Origin: Bacteroidales bacterium | Lineage (GTDB): Bacteria; Bacteroidota; Bacteroidia; Bacteroidales; P3 | Direction of reading: 5' to 3' | Assembly: GCA_017522255.1 (NCBI GenBank) | Contig: JAFWZP010000027.1 | Coordinates: 1 to 37,037, forward strand | Length of the DNA stretch: 37,037 bases | Shown: in pieces, positions 32,148-37,037 of the stretch | Position numbering within the stretch: the stretch's first letter is position 1 | Layout of the letters: each line of letters opens with the position of its first letter | Program-made: the position numbers and the translations under genes | Notes under the pieces: generated by a model | Seen by the model: the letters and a program-made list of their open reading frames with translations, nothing else | What the model was told of the DNA's origin: nothing | Database searches by the model: none

Positions 32148-32500
32148 ACCACTACGAAAGCAAACTACAGCAAGCATGCGTAAGGTACTTCAGATTGGCA
32201 TATCCCGAATATGGATATATGTTATTCGCAGTTCCTAATGGTGGATCAAGAAATGCAGTTGAAGCGCGAATATTGAAAGCCGAAGGAGTAGTAGCCGGTG
32301 TTGCCGACCTCATTTTGCTGGTACCACGCTCGGGGTATGGGTCGTTGTGTATCGAAATGAAGATTGGAAAAAACACCCAAACCGACAACCAAAAACTATG
32401 GCAACAAGAAGCCGAAAAAGCAGGAAACAAATATGTGGTGGTACGCCGTTTCGACGACTTCCGCCAAGTGATAGAGAAATACTTAAACGAACAATTATGA
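32144..32500 (+). CDS. VRR-NUC domain nuclease
   Basis: 118 aa from the ATG at 32144, preceded by AAAGGAGGG; the longer frame from 32069 is not needed. VRR-NUC fold: LFAVPNGGSRNAVEARILKA, GVVAGVADLILLVP (D55), LCIEMKIG (E71-x-K73), TDNQKLWQQEAEKAGNKYVV. This compact PD-(D/E)XK family includes phage enzymes that cut branched DNA or Holliday junctions. Fits the recombination/replication theme of the operon. The catalytic triad is complete. Confidence 0.88.
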   Translation: MNHYESKLQQACVRYFRLAYPEYGYMLFAVPNGGSRNAVEARILKAEGVVAGVADLILLVPRSGYGSLCIEMKIGKNTQTDNQKLWQQEAEKAGNKYVVVRRFDDFRQVIEKYLNEQL

Positions 32501-32946
32501 TGAAAAAAGGAACAATAGAAATACCATTGGATTTGGCAAGAAAGTGGTATAACAAAGAATGTGATATAATGGATATTCTACAAAACAAATTGAAAGAACT
32601 TGCATTGCAAGCCTACGATATAACGGATCTTGTAGAAGATTTGGCGTATTTGCCCAAAAACATAGAAGAAGCCTGCGAACGGCTACACTCCGACAATGAC
32701 AATAAGGCATACGATGCTCTGAAAAAGCTACATAAACTTAGAGACATATACCGCAGTGGTTGGGAACCGGACTACAGACAGCAGGCACACAGCCCGAAAT
32801 ATTCAATAATCTGCGTAGAAAGCAAGATACGAAAAGATTTTACACTTGCGAAACAGTGTTTTTTAAGTTTCCCCACCGAAGCACGGAGAGATTTTTTTTA
32901 TCAAAACTTTCTTGATCTTATAGAAGAAGCAAAAGAATTTATATAG
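32497..32946 (+). CDS. Hypothetical protein, last gene of the phage early operon
   Basis: 149 aa from the ATG at 32497 (ATGA overlap with the VRR-NUC stop). It starts GTIEIPLDLARKWYNKECDI, a pattern I associate with Bacteroides phage hypotheticals ('IPLE.A...Y..G......'), has YLPKNIEEACERL and ends FPTEARRDFFYQNFLDLIEE, resembling a recurring C-terminal 'F.....A..F...F..L' motif in phage and mobile-element proteins. Function unknown. Followed by a terminator at 32969. Confidence 0.65.
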   Translation: MMKKGTIEIPLDLARKWYNKECDIMDILQNKLKELALQAYDITDLVEDLAYLPKNIEEACERLHSDNDNKAYDALKKLHKLRDIYRSGWEPDYRQQAHSPKYSIICVESKIRKDFTLAKQCFLSFPTEARRDFFYQNFLDLIEEAKEFI

Positions 32947-32968
32947 CTGTTAATTACTTTTTCATGAG

Positions 32969-33008
32969 GTGCGTTTCTGCCCGGCATTGGAGCAGAACGC
33001 ACTTTTTT
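32969..33008 (+). terminator. Rho-independent terminator of the early operon
   Basis: GTGCGTTtCTGC (32969-32980) pairs with GCAGAACGCAC (32992-33002), one bulged T, 11-nt loop, then six T's. It marks the right end of phage-type transcription and abuts the convergent darG stop. Confidence 0.88.
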
Positions 33009-34069
33009 CATATAGGGTTGTTCTCTAAATGATCGAGCATTATAGGAATATATTCGCTCTTGTAGAACTTTTGTTCTTTACGTTTGTTCCAATGAGCAAT
33101 GTTGTCGTTTATGGCCTCCAACTTTTCGGGACGTTGCATATTTCTTATATTCGTATGCTGTTCTTCGTTGAGTATATAATCCACTGTTGATAGCAGTTCC
33201 AACGAAAAATAGTCGTAAAAACCACGAAGAAATTCTTTTGTGCGGTTGGCAATATCCTTATATCTCACGTTTTCGGGTCTATTCAAATAAGAATTTACAC
33301 ATTCGGCGGTATCGTCCATCAACCATAGATATTCGAAAGGTTTGCTTTGCATTCCCGCCATTCCTTTTATGTAGCTTCCATTTAGGTAGTACATCACATG
33401 GGCAATCTTACCGCCCGAATATGGGCCATAATATCCCGGCACGAAATTTATATTAAACTCCTTTCCTGCACCAAAGCGTTGTAAAAAATACACGGCTTTT
33501 TCGGCTGTAAACAGCGAAATAAACTCTTCGTAGGCTACCACATCGCAAAGTACATCGAGCAACATAGCCCTTGCAGGGGTTAGTTTTACGCGTTCGGCTT
33601 TCATACGTTCTATTATAGCATCAGAAGGTTCGTATAGTCGCACATCGCAGTCTATATCGCCAAGGGTATCTATTATCATTTGCTTCACACGGTTCCAATC
33701 CAAGCCGCCATTGTGCGACCCAAGAGGTGGAATAGCTATGGAGCTTATACCTCGCAATTGTATTTGTCTTTTCAGTTCGGCAAGTCCCTTTTCTATATAT
33801 TCATATTCCGATGGTTTTCGCCATGTGGTTTTGGTGGGAAAATTTACTATAAGTTTCTTTTCGCCCAAAAGCATACATTCGGTAATGATGAGTTGCCCGA
33901 TATTGAACAATTTATCTTTGCACGCTTGGCGGTAGATGTTATAGTTATCGGGAAACATTTCTTTGAATTGCAATGCAATACCCTTGCCCATAACGCCCAC
34001 GGTGTTTACGGTGTTTACCAATGCCTGTGCACTGTCGTTAAGTAGGTCTCCTTTTACAAATGTTATCAT
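33008..34069 (-). CDS. darG: DarG macro-domain antitoxin (DNA ADP-ribosylglycohydrolase)
   Basis: 353 aa. N-terminal macro domain (~1-155): ITFVKGDLLNDSAQALVNTV, NTVGVMGKGIALQFKEMFPD, LIVNFPTKTTWRKPSEYEYIE, IPPLGSHNGGLDW. The C-terminal DarG region (~160-353; LTPARAMLLDVLCDVVAYEE, FVPGYYGPYSGGKIAHVMYY) blocks the toxin in full-length DarG proteins. The macro domain removes ADP-ribose from thymidine bases modified by DarT. It lies 3 bp downstream of darT in the usual darT-darG order. In E. coli, DarTG systems abort phage infection. Domain content is complete, so likely functional. Confidence 0.93.
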   Translation of the reverse strand: MITFVKGDLLNDSAQALVNTVNTVGVMGKGIALQFKEMFPDNYNIYRQACKDKLFNIGQLIITECMLLGEKKLIVNFPTKTTWRKPSEYEYIEKGLAELKRQIQLRGISSIAIPPLGSHNGGLDWNRVKQMIIDTLGDIDCDVRLYEPSDAIIERMKAERVKLTPARAMLLDVLCDVVAYEEFISLFTAEKAVYFLQRFGAGKEFNINFVPGYYGPYSGGKIAHVMYYLNGSYIKGMAGMQSKPFEYLWLMDDTAECVNSYLNRPENVRYKDIANRTKEFLRGFYDYFSLELLSTVDYILNEEQHTNIRNMQRPEKLEAINDNIAHWNKRKEQKFYKSEYIPIMLDHLENNPI

Positions 34070-34072
34070 GGC

Positions 34073-34693
34073 TTAATAATAAAAATTGGGATTTACTATT
34101 ATTTTCTTCTCATCAATGTCAAAACCTATCATTTTAGCTTTGGCATTTTCGTTATAAACAACATATCCGCATATATAGTCTTTTGCCAGCTCTTCTTTTA
34201 TAAGCAATTCGGCACTTTTGCGACGCTTTAGGTCGATATCGTCCTCATCGTTCCAGCGTGTAGCATACACATCGTTGTACGATACATATTGATTCAGCCG
34301 TACAAGGTCGCTTTGCTTATAAAACTTTGTGATTCTACTGCGAGCATGACCATTGGTAAATATACACTCTATGTTGTTGCGGATAATATCTGCTATCCTT
34401 ATCACACAATACACAATATCTTCCGGCTTTTGCTTCTTTACAATGTTGTTTCCATGCTGTATAACGTATAGCATGGGAGAGCGAGGACCAAAATAGAAAG
34501 GAATATATTCCGAAAGGGTTACTCCGTGTACCGGTGCTGCGTTTCGGGCGTTGATTAAAGTAGTATCTCCAATAGGCTTATATGCAGTACTGGCATGAGG
34601 CGAATATGGCAACACAAAACCCACATCTTCAATATGAGGAATATTGTCGATATGCACAATCCTGAAACCATATTTTATACTTTTTTGTTCCAT
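34073..34693 (-). CDS. darT: DarT ssDNA thymidine ADP-ribosyltransferase toxin
   Basis: 206 aa from the ATG at 34693; an upstream in-frame start at 34708 adds five residues. DarT (DUF4433) features: YGFRIVHIDNIPHIEDVGFV, LINARNAAPVHGVTLSEYIP, FYFGPRSPMLYVIQHG and the ARTT-type loop with the expected catalytic Glu E162 in KRRKSAELLIKEELA, ending FYY. It transfers ADP-ribose from NAD+ to thymidine in single-stranded DNA, halting replication. A TACCTTTG -7-like box at 34761-34768 (minus strand) probably drives darTG. The 22-23-bp repeat array lies ~105 bp further upstream. Confidence 0.93.
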   Translation of the reverse strand: MEQKSIKYGFRIVHIDNIPHIEDVGFVLPYSPHASTAYKPIGDTTLINARNAAPVHGVTLSEYIPFYFGPRSPMLYVIQHGNNIVKKQKPEDIVYCVIRIADIIRNNIECIFTNGHARSRITKFYKQSDLVRLNQYVSYNDVYATRWNDEDDIDLKRRKSAELLIKEELAKDYICGYVVYNENAKAKMIGFDIDEKKIIVNPNFYY

Positions 34694-34760
34694 TGTAATG
34701 TGTATCAATTATTTGGTTTTGTATTGTTTACTATATGTTAGTGTATTGTTCTGTGTTCTG

Positions 34761-34768
34761 CAAAGGTA
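34761..34768 (-). promoter_or_regulatory. Candidate -7 box of darTG promoter
   Basis: TACCTTTG on the minus strand (plus CAAAGGTA) fits TAnnTTTG, about 68 bp upstream of the darT ATG. The -33 TTTG is not evident. From 34769 to 34873 I see only AT-rich DNA. Confidence 0.5.
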
Positions 34769-34873
34769 CGAATTATTTTCAGTATATCAGTGTTTTGAAT
34801 AAAAAACCATTGTTAAAATATGTTATAATAATATATCTACATAGGAAGGAGTGTCGCATTGTGATATTTACCC

Positions 34874-34973
34874 GACTTAACTCAAATATTTCTGAGAGTT
34901 AAGTATTGCATACGTTATGACTTAATTCAGTATATATACAAGAGTTAACTCCGAGAAAGCTGCGAGTTAAGTC
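34874..34973. repeat. Five-copy 10-mer array with 22-23-bp period
   Basis: Copies start at 34874 (GACTTAACTC), 34896 (GAGTTAAGTA), 34919 (GACTTAATTC), 34942 (GAGTTAACTC) and 34964 (GAGTTAAGTC). Start-to-start distances are 22, 23, 23 and 22. Orientation is forward, reverse, forward, near-palindrome, reverse; spacers of 12-13 nt are unrelated. A further relative, GAGTTAATTC, is at 35688-35697. The two-helical-turn spacing suggests an operator or iteron array bound on one DNA face; pairs could also form RNA hairpins. Confidence 0.75.
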
Positions 34974-34988
34974 AAAAAAAAGCAACAG

Positions 34989-35024
34989 ACAAAAAAAGGT
35001 GTCGATAAAATCTACCGACACCTT
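34989..35024 (-). terminator. Rho-independent terminator of HU-HIG gene
   Basis: A 9-bp stem AAGGTGTCG (34996-35004) / CGACACCTT (35016-35024), 11-nt loop. On the minus strand it is followed by a T-tract (plus A-run 34989-34995). Confidence 0.85.
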
Positions 35025-35048
35025 CTCAAAAATGATTACACAAAGGAT

Positions 35049-35570
35049 TTACCCTACAAAGTCGCCATTGTCATTGCCACCCGAACCGCCTTGCGAAGTG
35101 TTGCCTTCATCGTCATCTTCCAAGTCGTCCAAAGCCGAAGAACCTACTTTTTCGTATAGTTTCTTGTCGTGATCCACTATCTTGTACACTCCATCGAGTT
35201 CCAATGTGGCATCGTTCACTTTTTTCAACAGTTCGCTGTTTGGGCGAAAACGAATGTTTATTCCCTCCAGCTGTGCCATTCCTGCCTCGGTATTGCTATC
35301 CACTGCCTTTGATTTGGTGGTGGGGTAGAAAATACCCACTTCGCCAAGCTTTACGCTGTAGCCCAAGGACAGATAATGCCCTATGGTTTGGCAGCAGCTT
35401 TCCAGTGCCGACTTGATGGTGGTTCGAGGAATCATGGTGTGGTTGTGGCAAAAATTCACCACGTCCTTTTCGCTGATAGTACCCGAAAGTACAGTACGTA
35501 GAACATATTTCAGTTCTGTTTCGTTTGTGCCAATCTTTGTTATTGGCATTTGTTTTGAAATTAACTTCAT
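35049..35570 (-). CDS. HU-HIG family DNA-binding protein
   Basis: 173 aa. Bacteroidota HU-like fold: KLISKQMPITKIGTNETELK, DVVNFCHNHTMIPRTTIKSA, SLGYSVKLGEVGIFYPTTKS, INIRFRPNSELL, ~1-125. A variable linker is followed by an acidic stretch (DDLEDDDEGN) and a Gly/Ser/Asn-rich tail ending GNDNGDFVG. The tail parallels the gene fragment at the left edge of the window. HU-HIG proteins are thought to bind DNA architecturally. Single-gene unit with its own terminator; a TAATTTTG -7 box on the minus strand is at 35621-35628. Confidence 0.87.
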   Translation of the reverse strand: MKLISKQMPITKIGTNETELKYVLRTVLSGTISEKDVVNFCHNHTMIPRTTIKSALESCCQTIGHYLSLGYSVKLGEVGIFYPTTKSKAVDSNTEAGMAQLEGINIRFRPNSELLKKVNDATLELDGVYKIVDHDKKLYEKVGSSALDDLEDDDEGNTSQGGSGGNDNGDFVG

Positions 35571-35894
35571 TGCTCTGTTGTTTTAGTTTGTAATTTGTTT
35601 TTTGCTTCGTTTATCGCTTGCAAAATTACAAACAAAAACTAAATCTAAATCTTCTATTTAATTTGTTAGTTATCAACAGTAAATTTAGAGTTAATTCGTG
35701 ATTTTTCAGTGCCATGAAAATAGGCAATAAACTATTCGCAGTAAATCAATAGATAAATAGAAATATGACACTAAATAAGTGTTAAAAAATGATGGGAAAA
35801 GTTTTGTTGATAATATCAAGTTGAAAAATAGCCTACAAATAGCAAAGCACCACTTTGTTAGCGGTGCTTTGTATATAATTTTTGGGAAAATTGC
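35571..35894. other. Intergenic region upstream of the HU-HIG gene
   Basis: Contains the HU -7 box (minus strand, 35621-35628), one GAGTTAATTC motif (35688-35697) related to the periodic array, and the hairpin at 35843-35871. The rest is AT-rich with no coding signal. Confidence 0.55.
35843..35871 (-). terminator. Hairpin downstream of the Panacea-linked gene
   Basis: A perfect 9-bp stem CAAAGCACC (35843-35851) / GGTGCTTTG (35863-35871), 11-nt loop, 24 bp after the minus-strand stop. The following T-run is weak (CTATTT), so this is a probable terminator. Confidence 0.6.
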
Positions 35895-36470
35895 TCATTT
35901 TCTTTTTTTAATCTTTTGACCAAGTTTTGCCCTATCTATATATTTTGGTTTCTTTGATTTTCCTGGCTGTATTTCGTGATATGGGTCGAAGAACAGTGGA
36001 TATATATAACCATCGCAACCCAACAGAAAGTGTATTCGAGGCGAACGTACATCTGTATTTCTATCGGCATTTCCTTTTTCGTCGGTGTATAGACCAAAAT
36101 GGTACATAAATTCACGAAAATCGTAAGGATCTACATCTGGAAATATTGTCTGCAACGCCTTTTTGATATTTTCATTTATTGGTGTAGGATTCAAATGATA
36201 CTCTTCTTTGTTTTTAAACAAGTCACTCAATTTATTATTGGCGAATTTTTTCATTATTTTGAAATACTCCAAAGTATCTGTAGTATTAAATTTTTGACCA
36301 AATCCGTATTCTGTTTTATCTATATCAATAAGAGGGTAACAAACTGTTACATGATAGTTAAGAGAACAGTTCAAATCTTCTTGCTTAAGTTTTCTTATGG
36401 AAGATAATTCTTTTCTTTGCTTTTCAATTTCTGCTACACTTAAATCCGTAATTGCAAATTTATTTCCCAT
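35895..36470 (-). CDS. Unrecognised protein coupled to Panacea antitoxin (candidate toxin)
   Basis: 191 aa. No family recognised. Visible motifs: a helical N-terminus (VAEIEKQRKELSSIRKLKQE), SLNYHVTVCYPLIDIDKTEY, FPDVDPYDFREFMYHFGLYT, and PRIHFLLGCDGYIYPLFFDP followed by YHEI, with paired His and Asp residues that could form an active site. The C-terminus is strongly basic (KSKKPKYIDRAKLGQKIKKRK), suiting nucleic-acid binding. Its ATG shares one base with the stop of the SocA-domain gene (TAATG), so the two are translated together. In Panacea systems the partner gene is usually a toxin; this role is inferred from position only. Confidence 0.6.
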   Translation of the reverse strand: MGNKFAITDLSVAEIEKQRKELSSIRKLKQEDLNCSLNYHVTVCYPLIDIDKTEYGFGQKFNTTDTLEYFKIMKKFANNKLSDLFKNKEEYHLNPTPINENIKKALQTIFPDVDPYDFREFMYHFGLYTDEKGNADRNTDVRSPRIHFLLGCDGYIYPLFFDPYHEIQPGKSKKPKYIDRAKLGQKIKKRK

Positions 36471-37000
36471 TATGCGTTTGCTCTATCGTGACGTTCTTTA
36501 TAATAGTTATACATTACATCAAGAGAAATATCTTCTTGAGAATATTCAAAAGGCAATAAGCCTTTACGAGCATCTGCCCATGGGCTTTCTACATGGGTTA
36601 ATAAAACCAACTCATTCTGAGTTTTTGAACCATATAGAGTTAGGATAGAATCTATGCATTCCACATCGTCCTGTGTAAGGTGCATTTGTTTTACTAGAAT
36701 GGTAGCCTCATCAACTAAATTTTCTTCGGTACAACCAAAGTCTTTGGGTTGCAAATGAGTACGCATATCTACGTTCTTTTGCTTGTATTCTTGATATATC
36801 GTAGGATATACCGGACCATTAACCCATGCTTGAGGACATTCTTTGAACAATGAATTTTTGCGACCAAAAAATACCATATACCACGATTGGGTGTAGTATA
36901 ATATTTTTTGAAGTTTAAGCGGACTAACCGATAAACCTTTTAATAGCAACGATATTCCTAAGTAACGTGCCACATCGTGTATATTTCTCATATTATCCAT
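36470..37000 (-). CDS. Panacea (SocA/DUF4065-type) antitoxin-domain protein
   Basis: 176 aa. The hallmark core SVSPLKLQKILYYTQSWYMV ... GRKNSLFKECPQAWVNGPVY ... PTIYQEYK (~24-73) is the SocA/GepA/Panacea domain, and the C-terminal region ends ESPWADARKGLLPFEYSQED. Panacea-domain proteins neutralise many unrelated toxins, acting as chaperone-like or direct-binding antitoxins. Start at 37000 (ATG), with an alternative at 36991; the promoter would lie at or beyond the window edge. Coupled by a 1-nt overlap to the 191-aa gene downstream. Confidence 0.85.
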   Translation of the reverse strand: MDNMRNIHDVARYLGISLLLKGLSVSPLKLQKILYYTQSWYMVFFGRKNSLFKECPQAWVNGPVYPTIYQEYKQKNVDMRTHLQPKDFGCTEENLVDEATILVKQMHLTQDDVECIDSILTLYGSKTQNELVLLTHVESPWADARKGLLPFEYSQEDISLDVMYNYYKERHDRANA

Positions 37001-37037
37001 AGTATCTTTATTATTATTATCATTATGATTATCATTA

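Noticed and set aside
34874-34973. CRISPR array
   Set aside because: The repeat is only 10 bp, spacers 12-13 bp, orientation alternates and no cas gene is present.

Overview
The window looks like chromosomal DNA of an uncultured, probably gut-associated, Bacteroidales bacterium (phylum Bacteroidota). The reasons are a tandem array of FISUMP-domain lipoproteins (Fibrobacter succinogenes major paralogous domain), a protein with a type IX secretion (T9SS) C-terminal sorting domain, LpxK and DUF2148 proteins of Bacteroidota type, HU-HIG nucleoid proteins, promoter-like TTTG-N19/20-TAnnTTTG elements, and few Shine-Dalgarno sequences in the host genes.

Layout. (1) 1-7.97 kb: the 3' end of an HU-HIG gene, then five FISUMP lipoproteins interleaved with two outer-membrane beta-barrel proteins. 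Their C-terminal ~55 residues are far more variable than the rest, much of it at first and second bases of NNC/NNT codons. (2) 8-19.1 kb: a T9SS cargo protein and housekeeping genes (DUF2148, TsaC-like, POT peptide transporter, LpxK, MnmD, an undecaprenyl-phosphate sugar transferase), plus a third beta-barrel/FISUMP pair that is translationally coupled. (3) 19.3-20.4 kb: a small membrane protein and a decayed RHS tip whose reading frame continues past three stop codons. (4) 20.4-32.95 kb: a phage early module. The lysogeny side on the minus strand holds a CI-like repressor, an HsdR-N-like nuclease and a small HTH protein. A divergent rightward operon of about 20 genes runs from a good Bacteroidales-type promoter: an SbcC-like ATPase, DUF3853, a RecT-like annealing protein, an MBL nuclease-like protein, NinB, a DUF4373 replication protein, an ASCH protein broken by a frameshift, DUF5131, a VRR-NUC nuclease and several unknowns. 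No integrase, terminase, capsid, tail or lysis gene is visible. (5) 33-37 kb: a defence/toxin-antitoxin cluster on the minus strand with DarT-DarG, a second HU-HIG protein, and a Panacea(SocA)-type antitoxin coupled to an unrecognised 191-aa partner.

The most unusual signals that are not ordinary genes are: (a) a 55-nt tRNA-like element at 25757-25811 with a perfect 7-bp acceptor stem and a canonical T-arm but only 24 nt in place of the D and anticodon arms; (b) five copies of a GACTTAACTC-like 10-mer repeated every 22-23 bp at 34874-34973, upstream of darT; (c) the diversified C-termini of the FISUMP array, which look like targets of a diversity-generating retroelement although no reverse transcriptase is in the window; (d) the candidate new toxin beside the Panacea antitoxin. 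All functional calls come from reading the sequence; no database search was run.
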